In this document: positions 23,571 to 35,009 of the stretch, in pieces
Numbering within the stretch: position 1 is the stretch's first letter
Layout: each line of letters opens with the position of its first letter
Source: Anagrus nilaparvatae
Lineage: Eukaryota; Arthropoda; Insecta; Hymenoptera; Mymaridae
Direction: 5' to 3'
Assembly: GCA_022575985.1 (NCBI GenBank)
Contig: JAKSXM010000231.1
Location: 4,714,501-4,778,500 of the forward strand
Length of the DNA stretch: 64,000 nucleotides
Notes under the pieces: model-generated
The model's database searches: none
The model's input: the letters and a program-made list of their open reading frames with translations, nothing else
What the model was told of the DNA's origin: nothing
Position numbers and translations under genes: made by a program

Positions 23571-23644
23571 GTTTCTGCTGCGGCATTAAATCAAGGAGTA
23601 GGAGCCGATGGACAGGTACCTCCACCTGAAGAGCGTTATAGAAT
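23571..23644 (+). pseudogene. Ubqn: Ubiquilin exon, copy 2, truncated before the UBA core
   Basis: This copy keeps an open frame (VSAAALNQGVGADGQ, then PPPEERYR) and the acceptor at 23570, but departs from ubiquilin after ERYR near 23642 into AT-rich sequence. No donor follows. Without the MGF-containing UBA helices it cannot serve as the terminal part of a working ubiquilin. Confidence 0.82.
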
Positions 23645-24479
23645 TGAATTTTTTTTACACTTGCTTTTTGCTTTTTTTTTTGGAAATAAATTTTTTTAAT
23701 TGCTTTTTGTAAATAAATCTTTTAATCCAAATTTATAATCTCTTATTTCTGTATTTCTTTTATTCTCATATTTTGATTTTATAATAAAGTCACTATAAAT
23801 AAACAAACAACATGTCAAACACATAGTTTTTTATAAAATTTTTTTCTACTATAAAATTTTTTTTTTTAAGATTATGTTTTCTAATATAAAATATACATTA
23901 AGCTTGCAAAGCTTTTTCAATGTAATAAAGAACGTTATGAAAGTAATCACAAATATAGATAAAGATACACGCATTTCAGTATACAAATGCTTAAACTTTA
24001 AATATATCTCAAAGCACACTCCTGAGAATGTCTTTTTTTTTTTTAACAAATATTCAAATGGCTTATTACAAAGCCTTTTAATTGTTTCAACGAAACATAA
24101 CAAAGTTGCTTAAAAATATCAAACTAACCGATATGCATTTTATAAAAAATGATCTTCAATTTAATTTTTTTTTTAAACAACATATTAATTTTTTTATTTT
24201 AATGATACTGAAAAGTATGTCACTTTTTTATTCCCTCAACAATGCACTAACACAAAAGAGAGTTTGAGAACTGTACTTTTACCAAATACATCCTAATTCG
24301 TTATGTTTTGTATTTTAATTTTTAAATGTCTAAAACACTAATTTGATGCCGCTTATACTAAATCATTACCATATTCCAATACTTGCTGAATTTCTATACC
24401 GAGCAATCTATTTTCCTCTTTTAGTTATTTAAGTAGTTTTTAAGTTATTTTAAGCTGTAGTTGTAAGCAAATTCTTCTT
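23645..24479. other. AT-rich, no supportable gene
   Basis: Open frames occur on both strands at 23849-24267, but the overlapping antisense pair and low-complexity composition give no domain. Treated as non-coding. Confidence 0.4.
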
Positions 24480-24894
24480 TTAAAAAAATGTCGTGTATAT
24501 TACTAATTCACCAAGATATTGTGCAACTAACTTTTCTTTTTTTGACAGCTGTACGTAGTCTTTTTCTAATATTATTAGCTGTATGAAAACATTCTTGAGA
24601 ACGGTTCTTATTCCCTTAATTAATAGATTCATTTGTTCACCTACAAAATTTGTATGAAAAAATTGAGACAAATAAAAACACAATTTACTAATGACATGGC
24701 TTTTGCCGTTTCTTACCAGTTTATTGTTGATCAGTTCCATTCGACAAGCCGTCTGCCAAAGCTGAATAAGCCATTTTTCTCCTATTTCTGTTGTGAAATA
24801 ACCTTACTTCAGTGTTAAATAAGAAATAAAAATTTTCATTTTCTATAAGCTGAATTCTTATATTGGCTAACACCTCTTTATTCATGAGCTCCAT
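24480..24894 (-). pseudogene. Decayed exon-like sequence, unknown gene
   Basis: On the minus strand an acceptor (ttatttcacaacag) precedes GEKWLIQLWQTACRMELINN, which ends at a donor gtaaga. A second acceptor (caaattttgtag) precedes QMNLLIKGIRTVLKNVF and KDYVQLSKKEKLVAQYLGEL, open to 24480. The exon phases do not match, so either a base has been lost or the model is wrong. A further short frame starts at 24894 (MELMNKEVLAN). Family not recognised. Confidence 0.3.
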
Positions 24895-25152
24895 TTCTTA
24901 ATAATTTAAAACTTTTTAACTTTGCAAAACGACAGTCGGAACTCTAATGACACTTATTTTAACTGATAAAAATTAATATTTAAATTGGCCAGAAATGTTA
25001 TATTATAAATAATATACCGCCAAATTTATTTTTTCTTAACGGAAATTTGAATAATAATAATGATTCTCATTTAAAAATTTTGTAAACATTATGTCAATAA
25101 ACTATCTGTCTATAAACTATCTATCTGTATTATGTCAATAAACTATCTGTTA

Positions 25153-26040
25153 ATACTAAAAAAACAGTTTATATAACATTCGCTAATAGAGTTAAATCAT
25201 TACCTAATAATATTAACATAGTAATAAATAATGAATCATTAAAACGTGTCACAAGTGTAAAATATTTAGGAGTAATATACGACCAACATCTAAAATGGAA
25301 AGATCACATACTGAACACATTCAAAAAAACAAGGTATCTGATTTATATAATTGCTAGGCTAAATAATATCTTGAGTTACAATAACCTAATTTCAGTATAT
25401 TACGCCTTTTTTCATAGTATAGCCTCATATGGAATTTTAGCATGGGGAAGCGCCTATGGTAACTCAATAGATTTACTACATAAATTACAAAGTAAAATTG
25501 TAAACATAATTATTAATAATAAAGAATATAAAAGTAATAAAACTTTAAAGATTCCTATTAATATCCAACAAACTTACTTACTAAAATCACTAATACAGGA
25601 TTATCAAATTTTAAAAGATAAATTTATTAAAAGTAACAGTAAAACAAGAAATAAATCAATTGAAGTACCAAGGTGTACGCTGGAGGTTGGTAAGAAAGTA
25701 TACATCTATCAAGCAATAAAACTATATAATCAATTACCAAGTAATCTAAAAATGCTTGATATAAACAAAAAAAGCTCTAAATATAATATCAAAAATTGGA
25801 TAATCAATTCTAAAATCTAGTCTATTTTATCATATTGTTAACTAATTTATAGACGTGTTGCTCTAACCCTTTACTAATTTTAGTTTTATTATTTTAATTA
25901 ACTTTAAGTATTATTTTTTTTTATTATATACTGATTCCTCCTATGTACAGGTTATTACCTACTGTAGGCCTATAATATGTGACATTATTGTATATATTAT
26001 TTGAATTGGAAATAAATTATTATTATTATTATTATTATAA
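25153..26040 (+). mobile_element. 5'-truncated non-LTR retrotransposon (LINE) with (TTA)n tail
   Basis: The C-terminal part of a reverse-transcriptase ORF runs open from 25153 to TAG at 25820 (KTVYITFANRVKSL, VKYLGVIYDQHLKWKDH, SIASYGILAWGSAYGNS). It has the same layout as the larger LINE at 47242-49444 (SIASYGISVWGSAYNNS), so the two belong to related families. About 200 bp of 3' untranslated sequence ends in gaaataaattattatta... at 26010-26036. The 5' break is near 25100-25150, next to three copies of aataaactatctgt. Confidence 0.88.
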
Positions 26041-26522
26041 ACAAAGCACTAACACAAGAACACATACACAAACAGATTTACATATATAAAGCCTTCTCTT
26101 TAATTTTATTATACACAAAATTTCACTCTTTTATCATCTTATGCAACTTTAATTTTCCCTTTTCTCTTATTTTCATCAATAACATACATGATAATTAATT
26201 GTAAACAATATATGAACTGTAACTGAATAAAATTAATACTTTAAATCAGCAGAAATTATATAAATTTTATATTCTAATGTAGTGCCTTCATTTATTATTT
26301 TTTATGTCTTCTAATTACTTTAAAACTTTTTGAAACTCTATTGAAGATTTAGTTATCATTTAAATATTTGTTGCATATTCTTAAAATGCCATCGAAAGCA
26401 ATGTCCTGGTCTGGTAATTAATTAATTAATTAATTAATCTCTTTTGGTAATTTAAGTAACGAAGCAATTAGAATATTTGCTCGGCTAATGACTTCTTTAT
26501 TGCAGTCACTGTTTAAAGTATT
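26041..26522. other. AT-rich, no gene seen
   Basis: Holds an (ATTA)n run at about 26415-26441. Nothing coding. Confidence 0.45.
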
Positions 26523-26937
26523 TTAATTATTGATTTGGGTATTTACCTTCTTGGCACAGTTTGCAATTAACTCTAAAGCATCTGCTTTTCGTTTATTATC
26601 TGTTTCTTGTGTTTTCTTGTTCTTTTCTTTCCATGCTTTAATTTGCTTGAATTCATCTTTTTCGTTAGAATCATTTGCAGGTATTGGTAGGCTTTCAATA
26701 GAATTGATTTCTTCAGAATTGTTGCTGTTAAATTCGTAGACTAATAATTTTTTTGCATCTGTTTGTACTAGAAGATCCTTTTCATTTATAGTTTGCTGAT
26801 TATACATATAGCTGCTGTTGAATTTAAAATTTGTTTTTGCATAGATAGGAAACATTTCATTATCTTCTTCTGCATCTGTTTGTACTCGAAGATCCTTTTC
26901 ATTTATAGTTTGCTGATTATACACATAGACTGGATCT
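26523..26937 (-). CDS. C-terminal fragment of unknown protein with a 37-codon tandem duplication
   Basis: Open from just below a TGA at the gypsy junction down to TAA at 26523. The sequence YNQQTINEKDL(R/L)VQTDA occurs twice, 111 bp apart, followed by an acidic stretch and a basic Lys-rich end (KAWKEKNKKTQETDNKRK, ALELIANCAKKVN). The repeat length is a multiple of three, so the duplication kept the frame. No domain recognised. The upstream part seems cut off by the retrotransposon that starts near 26940. Confidence 0.45.
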
Positions 26938-26939
26938 CA

Positions 26940-29900
26940 GCTCCAAACTCGGTAACACGATATTACTTGGAAATTTTCATACAGGGACATAAAATCCGAT
27001 TCTGGTTCCGATTCTGGTTCCGATTCTGGTTCAACAAAAACTTACGTTGGTAAAATTTTCAAGAAATTCCTTCAGGAAAGTTTACTCTCGTCTAATGCTA
27101 CTGTCTCTGTAGCTACTGGTCACACTGTACCCGTTGAGGGCGAGTCTGATCTTTTGGTCAAAATTGATGAGCAGGAGAAATTCCTGCCTGTTCGGTCAGT
27201 CATTTCTTTTGTTTATGACTGTGTTTTAGGAATTGATTTCCTTAAACTTTTCGGTTTCGAAATTGATTTCGGTCATCATTGCTGGAGACTACCTGGAATG
27301 TCAGACTCTGTCAAGTTCGAATTAGATGATGATTTTGAATTTTTGGAAAAATGTGAAGGCTTAACAGTACTTACGGAAGAACAACGTCAAATGGTTGATA
27401 AACTCGTTCGGGAAAATGTGGAACCACCAGTTGAAATCCTAAAAGCTACAAATATAGCTAAATATACGATCGATGTACAAGGCCACCCGCCGATAGCACA
27501 ACCAATGTGACGATATTCACCGAAAGTTTTCGAAGCCGCACACGAATTGGTAGATGAACTATTGAAATCCGGTATTATTGAACCGAGTAGTAGCCCGTGA
27601 TGTAGTCCACCAATATTAGCGCTGAAAAAAGACAATACTTACCGATTTGGTGTGGATTTTAGAAAAGTAAATTCGGTAACCCGAAAAGAAATACACCCTT
27701 TACCGAATATTGACTCAATTTTGGATAGGCTACGCAAGGCCACTATATCACAAAAATTGACAACCAAAAAGCGTTTCACCAAATTGAGATTGACGAGGAA
27801 TACCAAGATATTACGGCTTTCGCAGTTTTCGGGAGAGGCCAATTTCGGTACCAACATATGCTCTTCGGTTTATGTAATTTACCTAGAACTTACCAAAAAG
27901 CTATGGACAAGTTCATCAGGGAATATGTTCCCCCCGGAGCATAAGCCATTGTTTTTATTTATAACGATGATCTAATCATTGTTACGGAAGATTTCTGGGA
28001 ACTTCAAAAATGGCTGGAAATAGTGTTAAAGGCACCACAAAAAGCTAACCTGCAAATAAATCCGGACAAAAGTGAATTCTGTTGCTCTTCGGTTAAATAT
28101 TTAGGTTACGTCACGATTTATGCCCGGTTTTTCGGCTGACAAGGAACCCTTATGTCGGTTAATGAAAAAAGACGTTCCTTACCATTGGAAAGAAGAACAG
28201 CAAACTGCCTTTTATAATATTAAATGCAATCTTACCAAAGCACCTGTCTTTATAATACCCGATTTTTCAGAAAGATTTTATTTGCACTGTGATGCTAACC
28301 AGGTAACTAGACGATAGGCCGTGTCCTTACCCAAAAAATAGACAGTTATGATCATCCTATTACGTTTTTAAATAGACTTTTGACATCAACAGAACGTAAA
28401 TGGACTACTACGGAAAAATAATGCCTTACCGTCCTTTGGGGAATTAGAAAACTACGACCTTACATTGAAGGTTACGAATTAACAGTTATCACCGACCTCT
28501 CAAGCCTATAATGGCTTAAAAACATTAAGGACCCTACGGGTAGATTAGGTCGTTGGACTTTGGAACTTTTGGCATATCAACCCGAAATCGTACATAGAGC
28601 CGGAGCGGAACATCATGTACCTGATGCCCTCTCTCGAGCTTTTGAAGATCAGGTTGCTTTGGAGGATAACCACGTTCAGGATCCTTGGTATCAGAATAAA
28701 ATGAATTTAGTCAAATCCCACCCTGACAAGCATCCAGACTGGCAAATAAAGAATAATAAGTTCTACTTTCATAAGCCACATCCCTGGATAGACCCACTTA
28801 TGAAAGATCTGGACAGTTGGAAACTTATCTTACCACATGAAAGGACAAGAGATATAATCTCTAAATGTCATGATCCACCGCAGTCTGGTCAGGATAAAAC
28901 TTTAGAACTAGTTTCAAGGCATTATTACTGGCCTGGCATGTCTGTTGATGTAGCGCGATACGTAGAAAATTGTGAAATCTGCCAGAAAAGTAAAGTGCCG
29001 AAAACTGGTCCTACCGGACTTATGGAAATACAGGAACAAAATGAACCCTGGAGTGTTTAAGCTACGAATATAATGGGCCCATTGCCATAAACTAAATATA
29101 GGTTCCAGTATGTCCCAGTCGTTCAGGACCTGTTCACAAAATTTGTCATTATCAGGCCTCTGAACAAGACGTATTTGCGGTATATGGATTTCCTTCCACG
29201 GTACAGATGGATAACGGTACGGAATTCCTAAATAAGTATATTGACAGTCGTCTCGAAAGCTATGGCATAAAATACACCACAATACCAGCTTATCACGCAC
29301 TGGGGAACGCCGTGAAGCGCGTGAATAGTCGTCAAAACCATGATTAGGTCCTTCTCAAAAGACGACCATAGAATGTGGGACGAACATCTTTCGGAATTTA
29401 GCTTCGCCATCAACAATTCGTTACACGATTCGGCTCGTTTCTCGCCGTTTTTCTTGAATTACGGTAGGAATCCCGTACCTCCTTTTTCGTCACAGCTGGC
29501 CGACATTCCACGTTGCCAAAATGTCAACTCTGACCCATATAAATGGGGGGACTGCATGACACGGCTCGAAGCCTATCATGATCTAATAAAAAGATTTTTG
29601 TTCAAGGCCTCGGCTAAGCAGGCTAAAAATTATAATAAAGGCCGTAAGAAAGCCAAATTTAACGTTCGTGATCTAGTTAAAGTAAAAGAATTTCCCATCT
29701 CTTGAAAAATTAAAAGATTTTCGGCAAAATTAGCAAGACCTTTCTCTAAACAATACCGTATTACGGAAGTAATTTCCCCAAACATGCATAACATAGAATT
29801 TTACTCTATTCATAAAATAGCCAAAGTTCACGTCAGGTTTTTAAAGCGATACTCTTCTGATAATACTTCAGATAATTCTGTCTGTAACGCCCTGACTGAC

Positions 29901-30605
29901 AAAAAGCTATGTCCTTTTCAGATGGAAAACTACCAAATAACGGCTAAACCTACTTTCCACGTAGGGCAACTTCAGGAATCAGGCGATTGGGTAAAATTGC
30001 TCGACTTCAAATCCATACTGGCAGAGAGGAGTGAAAACGCTTTGGTTCAGGCGGTTGGCGAAAAATTTATCTTTTCGTCGATCACCCCCGTATACGACCA
30101 AATACGGTCAACAAAACCTAATGATTCTCCAGTAGTCGCTCCTAAATAGACACTTCCACAGCTTATGGAACTCGTTCCGTCAAATCCAAGACCGCTAATC
30201 TAATTCATTTTGACAAAATTTCTAAGTCTCCTCCCAAACGCCCGCTTAAGGCCATAGAACCAGCCAAGTTTTTTTTACAAAACTCAATGTGGCAGCTATG
30301 AGCACCGACATCGCCAATGTGAGATAGTCCAACAAAAATATTATTGTTTTACATGCGGAAAAGAAGGAGCTTCTAAAGAAACCTGTGACAACGAGAAATG
30401 CATAGACAAAAGAGCTACGGACTATCTTACTGGAAGACTACCCACAAATCCGGCTGGCGCAAAAACACAACATCTGGCTATGATGGCTCCAACGAATAGT
30501 TATTCTATTATCGTTCGAGTGATTAACACCCCAACTATAAAGAATCAAGAGAGTGAAGATGAGCAAGAGCTTAGAAGATACTCCAATGAAGATCTCCTTG
30601 ATTAA
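26940..30605 (+). mobile_element. Decayed Ty3/gypsy LTR retrotransposon
   Basis: Protease, reverse transcriptase, RNase H and integrase pieces occur in gypsy order on the plus strand, scattered over several frames with many stops. A CX2C...C zinc-knuckle-like segment follows near 30340-30400 (YCFTCGKEGASKETC). LTRs were not identified. This copy is much older than the BEL element. Confidence 0.85.
27085..30149 (+). pseudogene. pol: gypsy pol remnant: protease, RT, RNase H, integrase
   Basis: Protease-like sequence (VGKIFKKF through CVLGIDFLKLFGFEIDF) leads into RT at 27500-28110, with DFRKVNSVTRKEIHPLPNI, LFGLCNLPRTYQKAMD and a catalytic box reading YNDD instead of YxDD with valine or isoleucine. 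In-frame TGAs occur at 27508 and 27598. RNase H spans 28120-28640 (CDANQ, later APDALSRAF-like DALSRAF). Integrase has HYYWPGMSVDVARYVENC with CEICQKSK, MDNGTEFLNKY, and AVKRVN where the catalytic Glu is usually found. A C-terminal part follows at 29784-30149. At least four frameshifts make it inactive. Confidence 0.87.
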
Positions 30606-31083
30606 CTTGTTGCTAAAATTATATTTTTTATTTACATAAGTCAAAAATTAACGACTATGAACAGTCTCTCTTTTTTTTCGTATCTTATTTTTTTTTGCTG
30701 ATTACGTTAATATTAAGACAATGAAGACTGATTAGCCCTAATAAAAATCATATATATACCGTATAGGAGTCAGTTTTCGATCAGAAGTCACTTTCTCATA
30801 CGTATTACTTTTTTCTATAGTGAAAAAATACTCATTAAAATTTAATACTAGTGTTGCAAATGGTTTTTTATTTCTTTTTTAGCTATAAATTTATTTTTAA
30901 ATGTAAAATTTTAATTAATATAATAAGCTGTAATTAAAAAATTTAATATTTTAAACAATCATAAAGGCTTATTATTTTTGATATAATAATTTAATTTTCG
31001 AATGCGTTTTGGTATTCGATTTTCGATCATGCAAAAAAATCATTATTTTTACCGTTTTATTCTTTTTCTTTATATAATATTAA
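30606..31083. other. AT-rich, possibly gypsy 3' LTR remnant
   Basis: Sequence from about 30608 to 30850 has a TATA-like stretch (catatatataccg at ~30750) and could be an LTR, but no partner copy is recognisable upstream of the element. Otherwise empty. Confidence 0.3.
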
Positions 31084-31608
31084 GGAGGTTTATCCGTGGT
31101 TTACTACGTTTTTGCAGGAATTACGATTACCGACATAAATTTTTTTTTTTAAGTTTATTTTGGAAGCTACTAATTGAAAAGAAACTATAAAAAACCATTA
31201 ATAATCCAAGAATATTACCAAAAAAAGTCTCATAGTATTATAGAATTTAAAAAAACGTCACTAAAATAATGAGCTTTTTGGTTATGTTACGTGTTTTTTA
31301 TTAATTTTACGAAAATAAAGTCGATAAAGTATGTAAAACTAATTGGGAATGTAATCTTTAAGTAATTATTTATCAGATTTATTAAGTTTCATCGATCTGT
31401 GTCATTAGCACCCTACTTTTTATAAAGCCGAAACAAATTTTCCCATAAGCGCAATGTTAAAATACGATTTTTATTTTATTAATAAAAAATTAATTAAGTC
31501 GATGACATAGGTAAAAATAAGTCGATTTTAGCTCAAAAATGTTTAAACTTTAATACTATTCACGTTTTATTATATTCTGTCATTATTTTTTTTAACGGAT
31601 AAACCTCC
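31084..31608. mobile_element. 525-bp MITE with GGAGGTTTATCCGT ends and TTAA target sites
   Basis: GGAGGTTTATCCGT begins at 31084 and its reverse complement ends at 31608. Both ends are bordered by TTAA (31080-31083 and 31609-31612). TTAA duplication is characteristic of piggyBac and Kolobok families; the end sequence does not identify which. No coding content. Confidence 0.82.
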
Positions 31609-31612
31609 TTAA

Positions 31613-32004
31613 GTATAAATAAAATTACAAAATAAATATTCATTTTATAGGTATAAAGATGATAAAGACATCAAATAAAAGAGTTTAAAAATTCTTTTGC
31701 ATTTAGTATACCTATTATTATTACCGACAGTAGGTCATTAAAGAAAATATATTAAAGCGCCAAGCAAGTTTAACGGATTACGGTTAGTAATTACGGTAAA
31801 CATTTACATCATTCTGTAAATTATCAGTTTAAAATATAAAATAGATATTATTAGCAGGTATTAATTTAACAAATTAAGTAAATGAAAAAAGTTAAAATAG
31901 GTAAATCAAGGGTGCTTTATAAAAAGATGCGTATAGGTAGAATTTTGTGCGCGACTCCGATTTTTAATTATTATATTTTGTGAAAGTCATTATTAAAAAT
32001 TATA
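31613..32004. other. AT-rich upstream region of the next gene
   Basis: No repeats or genes seen. Confidence 0.4.
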
Positions 32005-33018
32005 ATGTCAGAAAGACTCAGCATTAATGATCTAAGATCTTGTCTTAAATGTTTGACATCACTGGTAGACAAAGATGTTATTAAATCATTTGAAATAAAT
32101 AAACTTGTCTACAATACCTGGAAAGGTAATGAATGCGATAGCAACTTATACAACTTTTGGAAAAAAATAACAACATGCTCTTCAAGTATTGATTTAAATG
32201 ATCAGGTAATTCTATCAATTTTATATAAAATATCCATTTTGTACTTTAATAAAGTTTTTTATTCTTTGACTTTTGCAGAATGTGAAAACGGTAGAAATGA
32301 ATTTAAAATATGGTACATTAGTTTTTGTTGATAAAATTAAAAAAAAAATATATGTGTTAAAATGTTTCTTAAGTTCAATATTTTTTAGCAATACCATTCA
32401 ATAGATGAAATACCAAAGATTCAAGATATTCATCCTCCAGAAATTGTTCCAGAATATCAATATGTAATTATTGATGATCATGGTTTCATAATTGAAAACA
32501 TTCTTCAATTACAGCCAAATTATAATCCAAAATATGAAGAGGTTCATATTAATTTATAAATATTAGACATATAAAGTTTTTTTTATAAATTTTTATAATT
32601 CATATTTATTATTTTATAGATAGTTACTGAAGAGGTGTTTATAGAAATGCTTTCCTACGAGTCATTTAAGCATCGCTATATGTCTTCTTTGGAAGATAAA
32701 GTCATTTGATTGACAAATATGGAAGGCAAAATACTTGGCAAAGTAGAGGTCAACAATATTCTGGAAGTTGACTGCTCAAATTTGAGCTTTACTGAAGATA
32801 TTTTGAATATTTTGGACTATTCAGAAGCTGTAATTTATAGATTAAATTCTTTGGATGATATTGTTCATGGAATAGATGATAAAAATGAAACTGAGGTTGA
32901 AACAAAAAAAGAAGAAGATATAGCAAAAGCTGATTATGACAAATGTGTATTAACGCCAAAAAGAATGAACATCACGAGTTGTGATAAATCAACATCAAAA
33001 AGAATAAAATTTAACTAA
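32005..33018 (+). pseudogene. Four-exon unknown gene with one internal TGA
   Basis: The exon model is 32005-32205, 32279-32353, 32389-32541 and 32620-33018. All lengths are multiples of three and each junction is phase 0. The introns use GT...AG (donors gtaatt, gtgtta and the weaker gttcat; acceptors ttttgcag, ttttttag, ttttatag). It starts MSERLSINDLRSCLKCLTSL and continues through YHSIDEIPKIQDIHPPEI, YQYVIIDDHGFIIENIL and EEVFIEMLSYESFKHRYM. TGA at 32707-32709 interrupts it before NMEGKILGKVEVNNILEVD and an acidic, then basic C-terminus (CVLTPKRMN, STSKRIKFN, NLS-like). Family not recognised. Either a recent pseudogene or the last exon starts at an internal Met. Confidence 0.5.
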
Positions 33019-35009
33019 AAGTATTAAATATAAATATAAATGCAACAATCTGTTAAAATAATTAAGAATACTTGTACATTTGCACAATATCTAAATATTC
33101 TCTTCAATGCAAGCAATATTTTGTTGTTTTTCTATACCTGCTGATTGAATTTTTTAATTTTGTAAATTCGGTATCAAACCCGTAACCAAAAAAATGCAAT
33201 TCTAGTATATACAATAATTATTAAGTTTTTAGGGTAAATTATAATTATTTGATTAATTAGTAATTAGCTATAAATGTACATACATTTTAAAATAACTTTT
33301 ATTACTGAAGGTTTTTGTAAATTTATGGAAAATATGTATTATAACAATGTACAAACATAGTTTTTATATTTTATATTCTTTAAAGGTTTATATATTTTTT
33401 AAAAAATGTATATGAATTAAATTTTATAAGTGTATATATATATCTATTTTATTTTACATAAATATATTCATTTTAACAATTTTTAAAACAATTGTTATCT
33501 ACCTTCCCTATCTTTTTTTCAAGACTCTCATTTGTTGTAAGTAGAATACAAATTTTCAAAAACCAAAATAAAAATTTAATTAAAAAATATAACTTCAAAT
33601 ATTTTTTATAAAGGATCACAATATTTTAGAAATATTTTAAAAATAGTACAAAGCTCCAATACTCATCTTTATCATCTATGGATAAAATAGTTTACGTTAA
33701 ATTGGTATGCAATATGGAGCCATACAGAACAAACAACAAAATAAAATATTTTTGTGTTATCTTTTTGGAGCTTAAAAGAATAAATGGTATATAAATATAT
33801 CTATTAACAAATTAAGCATTTAAAGGGAATTGCAAAAATATTATATTATATTTTATTATATTGAAAAAGTTTAACTGTTTAATAAAATTTTAGGCTGGAT
33901 TTTTATTTTTGAAGAACACTGTACAGCAGCTACGATATATATCAAAGAAATAATGACTTCTTATTTTACACAAATAAAAGTTGTTTGAAGTTCCTTAGCT
34001 CACCTAATTAATACATTATTTAAAAAATGATAAGGTCATTTTAAATGTTTGCTGATATTTCAATGAAAGTAGTCATTATTTTTCGAATCTGCAGAATCAA
34101 TTCCTATTTTTATTTTAATTTTTATTTAGAGTGCAGGTAAAAAACTACCTTAATAAAATATAAAATAATTTATAAAATATAAAATAATTTACAATTTATC
34201 AAATTGTAACGAAAACATCTTTCAGGTTCAAAGATTGTAATTTGGCTGATTTAGTTGGTGCCCGATACTAAAGTTTACAACTAAAAATTACTATGACGGT
34301 TTCATAATTATTTGTTTTACCTAAAATCTGGCATTTATTACTACCTACTTGAAGGAAAAATCATTTAAGTTAAATATAATTTCCAACATCAACACTTACC
34401 AAAAATTTAAGAAATCAACGCTTCGACATAAAATACAAATTTTTAGTTTATAATTTATAAAAAATATGAGTTTGTAAGTCATGATAGCTGCTATTTTTGT
34501 AATCGGAGTGTAAACTACTTGTAAAACAAAATCATATCTTGGTTTGATCAGTAATTAACAAGCGATTAAAGGATAAAGTTTGTTGAAATATGACGTTTGA
34601 AAAGTGAATTAATTAAACGTTTAGTATAGAATTTTCTTAAATTAAGAATTCAAAAAAATATTTAAAAATATTTTACATAAAACAAAGAAGTGTATATATT
34701 TTAAAAATGCAAATAGCATTATTTGAATATCAATCATAGCGAGTATTATTATTATTATTCCAAGTTCTTACAAATTTGTATTAAAAAAAAAAATATATTA
34801 TTATAAACTAAATTAAAAAAAAAAAACACGTTTAAAATTAATTTAGATTTGTTTATTATAAAACTTTATAAATAATTTATATACATAAAATAATTAAAGG
34901 TAAAATCAGATACATTAATTTTTATTTTTTCAACTGTTTTACTTAATCTATATTGATAAAATATTTTTATTAGGAATTTTTGTAGCTGAGTAATGAATAT
35001 AAAAAGATA
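33019..35009. other. AT-rich intergenic, no gene seen
   Basis: Long A/T-rich stretch with an (ATT)n run near 34746-34760. No coding or repeat structure stood out. Confidence 0.45.

Larger units (their letters stand above)
22840..23644 (+). repeat. Segmental duplication of a ubiquilin intron plus exon
   Basis: The block beginning tctacataagtcactatttt occurs at ~22848 and ~23402 and stays similar through the polypyrimidine tract and splice acceptor (ttcctattttatttaatag) into the exon. The first copy is lengthened by the foldback insertion between 22981 and 23203. The second copy loses similarity at about 23642, inside the exon. Confidence 0.85.

Noticed and set aside
23849..24267. Overlapping sense and antisense frames
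   Set aside because: A/T-rich, no domain, no splice signals that agree; kept as non-coding.
30340..30605. Zinc-knuckle-like segment as a separate gag gene
   Set aside because: It follows integrase and lacks other gag features; more likely a tail of the decayed gypsy or an unrelated relic.
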